Positions 1 through 4,849 of a stretch of 5,678 nucleotides of DNA are shown piece after piece (position 1 is the stretch's first letter; every line of letters starts with the position of its first letter). This stretch comes from Deltaproteobacteria bacterium (GTDB lineage: Bacteria; Myxococcota_A; Polyangia; Haliangiales; Haliangiaceae): the NCBI GenBank assembly GCA_013813945.1, contig JACCQV010001179.1:1-5678 (forward strand). The letters run 5' to 3'. The notes under the pieces are model-generated. The model made no database searches. It was given only the letters and a program-made list of their open reading frames with translations, and was not told where the DNA came from. The position numbers and the translations under genes were made by a program.

Positions 1-346
1 TCTTGAACGTCGGTGAGTCGTCGCGCAGCGCGCTGTCGACGGTCGCGACCAGCTGTCCTTGATACGTGATCTCGGACTTGGTCACGATGATGACGGGCGC
101 CTGCTGCAGCGTCTGCTTCGAGTCTGCGATCGGCAGGTCGAGGCCGCGCTGCGCCTGGAGGAGCTCACCGGAGGCGGAGAACACCATCAGGAGGAAGCAC
201 ACGAGCATCGTCATCATGTCGACGAACGGCACGAGGTTGAGCGAGATGTTCGACGACCGCGCGCCGGAAGCACTGCCCGACTTCTTGACGAGGTGCTTGA
301 ACGGGACCGAGTGATAGAGGCGTGAGCCTGCTCTGTGAACTGGCAT
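1..346 (-). CDS. ExbD/TolR-family proton-channel protein (second ExbD of the operon), C-terminus beyond the window
   Basis: Partial gene: 115 codons are visible and the reading frame is still open at the left edge. The start ATG (344-346) has a near-perfect Shine-Dalgarno, AGGAGG at 353-358, 6 nt upstream. A basic, cytoplasmic N-terminal extension (residues 1-35, rich in K/R/H/S) leads into the ExbD hallmark LNLVPFVDMMTMLVCFLLMV (about 36-55), a single membrane helix with the conserved channel Asp at position 43. The periplasmic part then begins (LDLPIADS, VIIVTKSEITYQG), as in ExbD/TolR. Known for the family: a dimer of ExbD/TolR sits inside an ExbB/TolQ pentamer and couples proton flow to work in the envelope. 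The N-terminal extension is longer than in the other two ExbDs here (helix Asp at 43 rather than 24-25), so this is a distinct subtype. The gene lies 11 nt after the stop of the upstream ExbD, so it is very likely cotranscribed and translationally coupled. The exact partner system cannot be told from this window. Confidence 0.88.
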   Translation of the reverse strand, partial: MPVHRAGSRLYHSVPFKHLVKKSGSASGARSSNISLNLVPFVDMMTMLVCFLLMVFSASGELLQAQRGLDLPIADSKQTLQQAPVIIVTKSEITYQGQLVATVDSALRDDSPTFK

Positions 347-352
347 GGCCGA

Positions 353-360
353 CCTCCTTA
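353..360 (-). promoter_or_regulatory. Shine-Dalgarno overlapping the upstream stop codon
   Basis: On the minus strand the sequence reads TAAGGAGG: the TAA stop of the ExbD at 358-864 overlaps the AGGAGG ribosome binding site of the next ExbD, whose ATG follows after 6 nt. This fixes the start at 346 and suggests that ribosomes finishing the first ExbD reinitiate on the second. Confidence 0.8.
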
Positions 361-864
361 CAGTGACGGTCGAGCCGCGAGGCCCGCCGGGTCAGAGAGA
401 CCGACATCGATGAAGCCCACCTTGACGGCGAAGTCCATCGCACGAATGACATCCTGGTACGTGACCGGGCTCTGCGTCGTCGACTCCGCGGCGATCTCGA
501 GATCGGCGCGATCGGCAAAGAACGCCGAAGCCTTGTGCTCCTTGAGCGTCGTCTCGAACTTTACCCAATCCTGAGATCCTTCAGCGAGCTTCGGGATCTC
601 CTGGAACTCGTTGACGCGGGACAAGCCGACCCAGATCCGATCCGCCTGCACGAGCACGGACAGCGTGACGGTCTCGTCGTCCTTCTGGACGTTCGAGGTG
701 TCGCGCGTCTTGCCCTTCGGCTGGATATTGATCTGAGCGATGTTGACCCAGACTGCGGTAACGAGAAGGAAGGCGGTCAAACAGCTCATCAGATCGATGA
801 ACGGAATGATGTTCAACTCGACGTTGACGCTTCCTTTTTCGTCGGTTCCTACTGCTGCACCCAT
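358..864 (-). CDS. ExbD/TolR-family proton-channel protein (first ExbD of the operon)
   Basis: A 168-residue protein of usual ExbD/TolR size (about 140-170). It has a short N-terminal cytoplasmic tail (1-16), one membrane helix at about 17-42 beginning LNIIPFIDLMSCL with the conserved proton-path Asp at 24, and a periplasmic domain. In that domain LSVLVQADRIWVG (about 68-80) and the C-terminal VTYQDVIRAMDFAVKVGF match the usual ExbD fold, in which the last part helps dimerise and grip peptidoglycan or the TonB/Pal-type partner. The start ATG (862-864) is preceded by AGGAG at 873-877 with 8 nt spacing. It lies 41 nt downstream of the ExbB gene and 11 nt upstream of a second ExbD, in one operon. 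It is strikingly similar to the orphan ExbD at 4235-4735: the 26-residue membrane segment is identical and both end GLAARPxL. TolR, ExbD or an Agl-type motility stator are all possible; the family call is firm, the system is not. Confidence 0.93.
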   Translation of the reverse strand: MGAAVGTDEKGSVNVELNIIPFIDLMSCLTAFLLVTAVWVNIAQINIQPKGKTRDTSNVQKDDETVTLSVLVQADRIWVGLSRVNEFQEIPKLAEGSQDWVKFETTLKEHKASAFFADRADLEIAAESTTQSPVTYQDVIRAMDFAVKVGFIDVGLSDPAGLAARPSL

Positions 865-872
865 GGTGGGTT

Positions 873-902
873 CTCCTCGCTGGGGTTAGTCGTCGCGAGG
901 AA
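873..902 (-). promoter_or_regulatory. Possible hairpin sequestering the exbD ribosome binding site
   Basis: In the 41-nt gap between exbB and exbD, the minus-strand RNA can pair UUCCUCGC (902-895) with GCGAGGAG (880-873) around a 14-nt loop. This gives 7 Watson-Crick pairs plus one G-U. The 3' arm contains the AGGAG Shine-Dalgarno of the ExbD gene at 358-864. The 5' arm begins within a few nt of the exbB stop (906-908), so ribosomes terminating there would open it. The pairing is read directly; a regulatory role is inference. Confidence 0.4.
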
Positions 903-905
903 GAA

Positions 906-1547
906 CTACGCCTGGGGCTGCATCTGCGAGCGGTGCGACGTCACGAGGTTGACGACCTGCACGGTCACCTCATTGATGTCATCGATCACATGCGTCGTCT
1001 TGCCCTGGAGCAGCGAGTAGCCGAGGAGACCGATCAGCGAGGTGCCGATGCCGAAGGCGGTGCAGTTGAGTGCTTCCGAGATACCCTCGGCGAGCATCGT
1101 CGCCTTGTTACCGCCCTCGTCGCTACCGACGGAGCCGAACGACTTGATCATGCCTGCGATGGTGCCGAGGAGGCCGGCCATGACGGCGAAGTTGGAGAGC
1201 ATCGCGAGGTACGCGGTGCGCGCGTTGATCTTCGGGAGCTCGCGGAGCGCGGCCTCGTCCATCGCAGCCTGGACCTCGTCGTCGCTCTTGTTGAACTTCA
1301 TGAGGCCCGCCTGGACGATGCGGGTCATCGGCGTCGGGTTACCCGAGCAGACCTTGATCGCGCCCTGCACGTTGCCGGACATCACCTGGCTCTTGAGGAG
1401 CGCGAGGAGCTTGTCCTTGTCGACGGAGGCGCGGAACAGGTACACGGCGCGCTCGACGATCACGGCGATGATCAGCACCGAGGTGAAGAGAATGGGCCAC
1501 ATGCCCCATCCGCCCTTGTGGAACGCCGTTGAAATTGCGGTCAGCAT
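906..1547 (-). CDS. ExbB/TolQ/MotA-family proton channel
   Basis: A 213-residue inner-membrane protein, close to the usual ExbB/TolQ length. It has three predicted membrane helices: about 15-37 (WPILFTSVLIIAVIVERAVYLF), about 114-135 (YLAMLSNFAVMAGLLGTIAGM) and about 157-181 (SEALNCTAFGIGTSLIGLLGY), with a large cytoplasmic loop between helices 1 and 2. The hallmark GLLGTIAGM (125-133) and EALNCTAFG (158-166) place threonines at 129 and 163, matching the conserved pore threonines of ExbB/TolQ. Known for the family: a pentamer around an ExbD/TolR dimer forms a channel that turns proton motive force into movement. The ATG at 1545-1547 is chosen because GGAGG lies at 1557-1561 with 9 nt spacing; it is immediately preceded by an in-frame TAG, so it cannot be extended. 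It is the first gene of a minus-strand operon with two ExbD genes. One channel protein with two TolR-like proteins also occurs in TolQRR-like and AglRQS motility motors; which system this is remains open. Confidence 0.94.
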   Translation of the reverse strand: MLTAISTAFHKGGWGMWPILFTSVLIIAVIVERAVYLFRASVDKDKLLALLKSQVMSGNVQGAIKVCSGNPTPMTRIVQAGLMKFNKSDDEVQAAMDEAALRELPKINARTAYLAMLSNFAVMAGLLGTIAGMIKSFGSVGSDEGGNKATMLAEGISEALNCTAFGIGTSLIGLLGYSLLQGKTTHVIDDINEVTVQVVNLVTSHRSQMQPQA

Positions 1548-1598
1548 CTAGAACATCCTCCGAGTGGGGTGCAGTGACGCGGTCAGGTCAGCGCTCAT
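1548..1598 (-). other. Possible 16-residue leader ORF abutting exbB
   Basis: On the minus strand an ATG at 1596-1598 opens a 16-codon frame (MSADLTASLHPTRRMF) whose TAG at 1548-1550 directly precedes the exbB ATG, in the same frame. The exbB Shine-Dalgarno lies inside it. The ATG has no Shine-Dalgarno of its own (GCGTTGCACA precedes it), so translation is doubtful. Listed because of the exact stop-start abutment. Confidence 0.2.
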
Positions 1599-1661
1599 TG
1601 TGCAACGCCCGATCCACGGCCCAAGCGGTCGAGATGATTGTGGTTGCGCAGATCGCGAACC

Positions 1662-1672
1662 AATGTAACCCC
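1662..1672 (-). promoter_or_regulatory. Candidate -10 region for the exbB operon
   Basis: On the minus strand the sequence reads GGGGTTACATT: a TANNNT-type -10 (TACATT, 1667-1662) preceded by a G4 run, matching the G4-(N)-TANNNT elements before three other genes here. It would start transcription near 1655 and leave a leader of about 100 nt before exbB, which has a good Shine-Dalgarno. No convincing -35 box is visible 16-18 nt upstream, so this is tentative. Confidence 0.3.
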
Positions 1673-1733
1673 GGGGCATCTCGGGACGTCGCGGGGCGAA
1701 ACGCTACGCCTCCGATCCGAAGCATTTCGATAT

Positions 1734-1746
1734 GCCGCAATGCGGC
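1734..1746. promoter_or_regulatory. Palindrome GCCGCA-A-TGCGGC, possible operator
   Basis: Two perfect 6-bp arms flank one central base in the divergent intergenic region, about 50 bp upstream of the plus-strand candidate -10 and about 70 bp upstream of the minus-strand one. The position suits a shared operator. GC-rich palindromes of this size also occur by chance, so the call is weak. Confidence 0.25.
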
Positions 1747-1789
1747 GGCTCAAGTGGAGTGGCGCAACGAAGTGCGGGAACCATTGCGC

Positions 1790-1800
1790 GGGGCTACTGT
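1790..1800 (+). promoter_or_regulatory. Candidate -10 for a leaderless transcript of the membrane-protein gene
   Basis: GGGG, one base, then TACTGT (1795-1800), followed after only 9 nt by the ATG at 1810. The gene has no Shine-Dalgarno, and transcription starting 6-9 nt after the -10 would begin at or next to the ATG. No clear -35 is seen at 1772-1778. Confidence 0.35.
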
Positions 1801-1809
1801 CGTAGTCGC

Positions 1810-2388
1810 ATGAAGCTCCCGCGCTCGATCGGGCTCGTCGACATCGCGATCATCACCGTGGTCCTCGTGATGATCGTCCTGCCGGCCCGCCGAATGTACG
1901 CAAGTGCCGCGCACAAAGGTGATGAGGCTGCGCGGTTCGGCCTCGCGCTCTCCGAGGCGCGCACCATGGCGCAGCCGAACGATGGCATGCACGCGGCCGA
2001 TCTCGGTCGCCGTCTGGGCGATGCTGAGTTCAAGGATTGGGCGATCGAGGTCGCGGCCGATGGTGCCGTGCGCGCCCGAGGTACGCCGAGCGAGTGGCGC
2101 GCGCTCCTCGCCGCCAGCATCGCGTACGTCGATCGACTCGATGTCGTCGCGGCGCTCGATCATGCGAATCGCGCGCTGGCGAGCTGTCAAGCAATGCAGG
2201 GTGGATGTCCCAGCTGGGAAGAGGTCCGCATGCAGCTCTATCAGCAGCATCTCGACGCAGGTGTCAGCTCGGGAATCGATCCCCGCCATGATCCAAAGGG
2301 CTTCCGCACCGCCGGTGAGGGCGCCGTTCGCACGATCCGCCTCAACACGCAGGACCGGGAGAGTGGCCCCGGTAACCGCGCTCCCTGA
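1810..2388 (+). CDS. Single-pass membrane protein of unknown function
   Basis: I do not recognise a family. The 192-residue product has a short basic N-terminus (MKLPRSIG), one strongly hydrophobic segment at about 9-25 (LVDIAIITVVLVMIVLP) that looks like a signal anchor, and then a soluble, Ala-rich, mostly helical domain. Residues 98-130 (RALLAASIAYVDRL, DVVAALDHANRAL) resemble a helical-hairpin repeat of the TPR kind, but no full TPR consensus can be fitted. Two cysteines (126 and 133, CQAMQGGC) could form a disulfide if the domain is periplasmic. The tail (about 170-192) is polar and probably disordered. The ATG at 1810 is chosen over an upstream in-frame ATG at 1732 because the intervening residues are unlike a coding extension and the hydrophobic anchor then starts near the N-terminus. 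The position, divergent from the ExbB operon, permits but does not prove a link to that channel. High third-position GC supports this frame over the antisense one. Confidence 0.75.
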   Translation: MKLPRSIGLVDIAIITVVLVMIVLPARRMYASAAHKGDEAARFGLALSEARTMAQPNDGMHAADLGRRLGDAEFKDWAIEVAADGAVRARGTPSEWRALLAASIAYVDRLDVVAALDHANRALASCQAMQGGCPSWEEVRMQLYQQHLDAGVSSGIDPRHDPKGFRTAGEGAVRTIRLNTQDRESGPGNRAP

Positions 2389-2397
2389 CCTTTCAGG
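2384..2397 (+). other. Small stem-loop at the stop codon
   Basis: CCTGA and TCAGG pair around CCTT, overlapping the TGA stop of the membrane-protein gene. The stem has only 5 bp and no T run follows, so it is a poor intrinsic terminator. Noted only because nothing else in the 63-nt gap (2389-2451) could end the upstream transcript. Confidence 0.15.
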
Positions 2398-2434
2398 AAC
2401 AGCTTCTGACTTGCCGTGCGTGCCCTGTTCGCGC

Positions 2435-2444
2435 GGGGTAGACT
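2435..2444 (+). promoter_or_regulatory. Candidate -10 for a leaderless transcript of the protease gene
   Basis: GGGGTAGACT: a G4 run joined to TAGACT (2439-2444), then 7 nt and the ATG at 2452. There is no Shine-Dalgarno in those 7 nt. It closely matches GGGGTAGGGT, also 7 nt before an ATG, on the minus strand at 5160-5151. ACTTGCCG lies upstream at 2409-2416, but its 22-nt spacing is too long for a normal -35. Confidence 0.4.
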
Positions 2445-2451
2445 GCTCCAT

Positions 2452-3531
2452 ATGCGCAGGTCACTGCTGCTGTTGGTCCTGGCGGCGGTGTCCTGTGGTC
2501 AACCGGCCAAGCCGGCCGCGCCGCGCGTACGGCTGACACCGAAGGACATCGTTCAGCAGTCGACGGACGCGATCGTCCGCATCGAGGCCGGAGGCGACAA
2601 GGTCGGCACCGGCTTCATCGTCGACAAGCGAGGACTTGTCGCGACCAACCTGCACGTGGTCGCAGGCTCCAGCGAGATCAAGGTCAAGCTCCACGACAAC
2701 AGCCAGTACATCGTGATGCAGATCGCCGGCATCGATCCGGGCCGCGATCTCGCAGTGCTCCAGATCAAACCAACGAAGCCGCTGTCGACGCTCCGGCTCG
2801 GTGACTCGGATCAGATGTCTGCCGGCGATCAGGTGATTGCGATCGGCAATCCGCTCGGCGTCTTCGACTACTCGGTCTCGAGTGGCCTCGTCAGCCAGGT
2901 CCGCGCGGTCTGCGGACCTACCGAGGAGAAGTGCCCACCCGGCGGCCTCACGCTGCTCCAGATCTCTGCACCGATCTCGCAGGGGTCGAGCGGTGGTCCG
3001 CTGTTCAATCAGTTCGGAGAGGTGGTCGGCGTCACGACGCTGATCGTCGCCGCCGGCCAGTCGATCAACTTCGCGGTTCCCGGCAACTACCTCAAGCCGA
3101 TGGTCGCCAAGCCTGGTGCGATGTCCATGCAAGCGTTCGCCGAGCAGACCAAGATCGAAGAAGAGGGTCCGCCCCAGGACAACGTCCGGATCATGAAGAT
3201 GGTCCCGAAGCACCCGGTCGCGATCCTCGATGGTTGCAACGACAAGGCAATCGGTGACGTGCTCGACGCGATCACCTCGGCGATCGATATCGGCGCCCCG
3301 CTCTACAACCGCGGCGACATCGAGGCGTGCTTCCGGATCTACGAGGGCACGTCGACCAAGCTCGAGCGCGATCCGCCGTGCGCCGGCGTTGGCAAGGCGT
3401 TTGGTGAAGGTCTGCTCCGAGCGAGCACGCTGGGGAGCTTCAAGGAAAAAGCCTGGGCACTGCGCGACACCTTCGACGGGCTGATCGATGTGGCGCAGCG
3501 CCGTGGCTTCAAGCCCGCAGCGAAGCCGTAG
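2452..3531 (+). CDS. Lipoprotein trypsin-like serine protease (S1C/HtrA-type catalytic domain, no PDZ)
   Basis: A 359-residue secreted protease. Residues 1-14 are a lipoprotein signal peptide (MRRSLLLLVLAAVS) and Cys15 is the predicted lipidated residue. A trypsin-like fold follows at about 30-220. The triad is readable: His68 in ATNLHVVAG, Asp99 in DPGRDLAVLQI and Ser180 in ISQGSSGGPLF, with INFAVP (205-210) as the usual S1C substrate-pocket segment. Cys154 and Cys161 may form a disulfide in the loop before the active serine. Known for the family: periplasmic quality-control or regulatory proteolysis. Unlike DegP/HtrA (about 450 residues with PDZ domains), the C-terminus (about 255-355) is a different, helical, Cys-containing domain (Cys262, 293, 310; motifs GAPLYNRGDIEACFRIYEGT and KAWALRDTFDGLIDVAQRR) that I cannot name. 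The ATG at 2452 is preferred over a GTG at 2416 because it places the signal peptide at the N-terminus and follows a candidate leaderless promoter. The HAD gene starts 27 nt downstream. Confidence 0.9.
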   Translation: MRRSLLLLVLAAVSCGQPAKPAAPRVRLTPKDIVQQSTDAIVRIEAGGDKVGTGFIVDKRGLVATNLHVVAGSSEIKVKLHDNSQYIVMQIAGIDPGRDLAVLQIKPTKPLSTLRLGDSDQMSAGDQVIAIGNPLGVFDYSVSSGLVSQVRAVCGPTEEKCPPGGLTLLQISAPISQGSSGGPLFNQFGEVVGVTTLIVAAGQSINFAVPGNYLKPMVAKPGAMSMQAFAEQTKIEEEGPPQDNVRIMKMVPKHPVAILDGCNDKAIGDVLDAITSAIDIGAPLYNRGDIEACFRIYEGTSTKLERDPPCAGVGKAFGEGLLRASTLGSFKEKAWALRDTFDGLIDVAQRRGFKPAAKP

Positions 3532-3544
3532 GATGCACTACAGT

Positions 3545-3550
3545 TAGACC
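3545..3550 (+). promoter_or_regulatory. Weak candidate -10 before the HAD gene
   Basis: TAGACC (3545-3550) lies 8 nt before the GTG at 3559 and resembles the TAGACT before the protease gene. TACAGT (3539-3544) adjoins it and fits TANNNT better, at 14 nt from the start. No Shine-Dalgarno and no G4 run is present. The gene may equally be read through from the protease gene. Confidence 0.2.
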
Positions 3551-3558
3551 GACAACGC

Positions 3559-4224
3559 GTGACGGTCCTCTACCTGTTCGATATCGATGGAACCCTGCTG
3601 CATGCGCACGGGTCCGGCCGCGATGCCTTCGATGCGGTGTTCGCCGCGCTCCACGGAATCGCCGGCGCCAGCGAGGGCATCTCCTACGGCGGCAAGACCG
3701 ATGGTCAGCTCGTCGACGAGATCTTCGTCGCGCGCCTCGGCCGTACGGCCACGCCGGCCGAGCACACCGCGTTTCTCGACGCCTACCTGCCCCTCCTGCG
3801 CGAACAAGTCACCGCGCGCGGCGTGCAGGTGCTCGAGGGCGTGATCGAGGCGCTCGAATGGCTCGCGGCCCGGCCCGATGTCGTGATCGGCGTGGCGACT
3901 GGCAACATTCGCGCGGGCGCCGAGGTCAAGCTCACCGCCGCGAAGCTCGATCGCTGGTTCGCGTTCGGCGGTTACGCATGTGACTCGCCACTGCGCGCCG
4001 AGCTCGTCGCTCGCGGGATCGAGCGTGGCCGCGACAAGTACCAGCTCCGCGAGGTCGTTGTCGTCGGGGACACGGTTCACGACATCGCCGCCGCGCGTGC
4101 GTGCGGAGCCACGGTCTGTGCGGTCACGACGGGCGGGTATCCCGCCGAGAAGCTCGCGCACGCGGATGCGGTCTGGAGCTCGATGGCCGAGCTGCCCGCG
4201 TGGCACGCGCGGCGCTTCGGCTAG
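3559..4224 (+). CDS. HAD-superfamily hydrolase, phosphoglycolate phosphatase-like
   Basis: A 221-residue cytoplasmic enzyme with all four HAD motifs: motif I FDIDGT (nucleophile Asp8, acid/base Asp10), motif II ATGN (Thr114), motif III Lys124 in AEVKL, and motif IV VVGDTVHD (Asp171 and Asp175 for Mg2+). Residues about 15-85 form a helical cap of the C1 type, as in phosphoglycolate phosphatases and beta-phosphoglucomutases. Known for the family: Mg2+-dependent hydrolysis of a small phosphate ester through a phospho-aspartate. The exact substrate cannot be read from the sequence. The start is a GTG at 3559 (motif I then begins at residue 7, as normal); no good Shine-Dalgarno precedes it. It follows the protease gene by 27 nt, probably in one transcript, and converges on the minus-strand ExbD gene with only 10 bp between stops. 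Length and motifs are complete, with no sign of damage. Confidence 0.93.
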   Translation: MTVLYLFDIDGTLLHAHGSGRDAFDAVFAALHGIAGASEGISYGGKTDGQLVDEIFVARLGRTATPAEHTAFLDAYLPLLREQVTARGVQVLEGVIEALEWLAARPDVVIGVATGNIRAGAEVKLTAAKLDRWFAFGGYACDSPLRAELVARGIERGRDKYQLREVVVVGDTVHDIAAARACGATVCAVTTGGYPAEKLAHADAVWSSMAELPAWHARRFG

Positions 4225-4234
4225 AGCACGCGGG
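4195..4234. terminator. Inverted repeat at the convergent gene junction, possible bidirectional terminator
   Basis: CCCGCGTG (4195-4202) and CACGCGGG (4227-4234) are perfect 8-bp inverted copies around a 24-nt loop. The repeat ends at the base just before the stop codon of the orphan exbD and covers the last codons and stop of the HAD gene. A competing 13-bp palindrome, CGCGTGGCACGCG (4197-4209), shares the left arm. No T run follows on either strand, so it is not a classic intrinsic terminator. Confidence 0.35.
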
Positions 4235-4735
4235 TCACAGGTGCGGGCGCGCTGCGAGGCCGTCCGGATCCGTGATCTTGACGTCGGAGAACCCGACCTT
4301 CAGCGCGACGTCCATCGCGAAAACAATCTCCTGGTACGCAACCGGCTGGGCCTTCGTGCTCTCGGCGGCGACCTGGATCACCGGGTTCTCGGTGAACAGG
4401 CCCGTGGTCTTGTGCGCGCGCAAGCTGAGCTCGAGCTTGGGCCAGTCGTAGCCCGTGGCCGTCTTCGGAATGCGCTCGTACTCCTCGATCCGCGACACGC
4501 CGACCCAGATCTCGTCGGCCTCGACGAGCACCGACAGCTCCGGGTCCGGATCGATCTTGTCGGGACCCTCGCGCGACTTGCCACCTGCCCTGGTGTTGAG
4601 CTGCGAGATGTTCACCCACACCGCGGTGACGAGCAGGAACGCCGTCAAGCAGCTCATCAGGTCGATGAAAGGAATGATGTTGAGGTCGACGTTGCGAGCC
4701 TTGCTGGAGTCTTCCGTGCCGATGGATGCGCCCAT
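4235..4735 (-). CDS. Orphan ExbD/TolR-family protein, paralogue of the ExbD at 358-864
   Basis: A 166-residue protein with an N-terminal cytoplasmic tail (1-17), one membrane helix (about 18-43) starting LNIIPFIDLMSCL with the conserved Asp at 25, and an ExbD periplasmic domain (LSVLVEADEIWVG, then a C-terminal VAYQEIVFAMDVALKVGF). The 26-residue membrane segment is identical to that of the ExbD at 358-864 and the two align end to end, including MGAxxGT at the start and GLAARPxL at the end. The periplasmic halves differ more, so the copy is old but held under constraint at the helix. This conservation supports the ATG at 4733-4735 over an upstream in-frame ATG at 4750. Neither has a Shine-Dalgarno. 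No ExbB gene lies next to it here. I infer that it may swap into the ExbB channel encoded at 906-1547, giving a motor with a different periplasmic output. The upstream neighbour is a small lipoprotein gene 114 nt away on the same strand. Confidence 0.92.
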   Translation of the reverse strand: MGASIGTEDSSKARNVDLNIIPFIDLMSCLTAFLLVTAVWVNISQLNTRAGGKSREGPDKIDPDPELSVLVEADEIWVGVSRIEEYERIPKTATGYDWPKLELSLRAHKTTGLFTENPVIQVAAESTKAQPVAYQEIVFAMDVALKVGFSDVKITDPDGLAARPHL

Positions 4736-4780
4736 GGCAAGCAGACACATGCGCGCGCGCACGGGTTGCGAGTCATGCGC

Positions 4781-4839
4781 CGTGGCAGTTCGCCACGCTC
4801 GCGCGCAGATCGCCGCGATCCTCGTGGCAGATCGCCACA
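4781..4839. repeat. Three GCAG(A/T)TCGCC repeats with dyads upstream of the orphan exbD
   Basis: GCAGTTCGCC (4785-4794), GCAGATCGCC (4805-4814) and GCAGATCGCC (4827-4836) lie 20 and 22 bp apart, close to two helical turns. The outer two sit inside palindromes, CGTGGCAGTTCGCCACG (4781-4797) and CGTGGCAGATCGCCACA (4823-4839), whose starts are 42 bp apart. A separate perfect-arm dyad, GATCGC-C-GCGATC, covers 4808-4820. The cluster fills the gap between the small lipoprotein gene and exbD. It could be an operator array, tandem RNA hairpins or a REP-like element. The same 10-mer also occurs once inside the protease gene (2718-2727), so part of the match may reflect codon habits. Confidence 0.5.
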
Positions 4840-4849
4840 AACGACGCGC

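Larger units (their letters stand above)
1548..1809. other. Divergent intergenic region (262 bp)
   Basis: This region separates the minus-strand exbB operon from the plus-strand gene at 1810. It contains no credible protein gene, tRNA or terminator. It must hold the promoters of both transcription units. Candidate -10 elements lie at 1662-1667 (minus) and 1795-1800 (plus), a perfect-arm palindrome at 1734-1746, and a weaker inverted repeat GCGCAA (1762-1767) / TTGCGC (1784-1789) just before the plus-strand start. Confidence 0.6.

Noticed and set aside
1750..2451. Long open frame on the minus strand opposite the membrane-protein gene
   Set aside because: It is rich in Arg, His, Glu and Asp with no recognisable domain and no Shine-Dalgarno. 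The plus frame has a membrane anchor and the third-position GC bias of the neighbours. Antisense open frames are expected in such GC-rich DNA.
2836..2850. Palindrome-like ATTGC-GATCG-GCAAT
   Set aside because: It lies inside the protease coding region and is explained by the codons for IAIGN, a conserved protease segment.
2461..3213. 250-codon minus-strand open frame inside the protease gene
   Set aside because: The plus strand encodes a protease with a complete catalytic triad. The antisense product is a low-complexity Arg/Asp/Leu-rich shadow.
4751..4760. Run of alternating GC (five GC units), possible Z-DNA or slippage tract
   Set aside because: It is too short to mean much in DNA this GC-rich.
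4823..4839. Intrinsic terminator after the small lipoprotein gene
   Set aside because: A hairpin is present about 11 nt after the stop, but no T run follows in the direction of transcription. It fits better as part of the repeat cluster.
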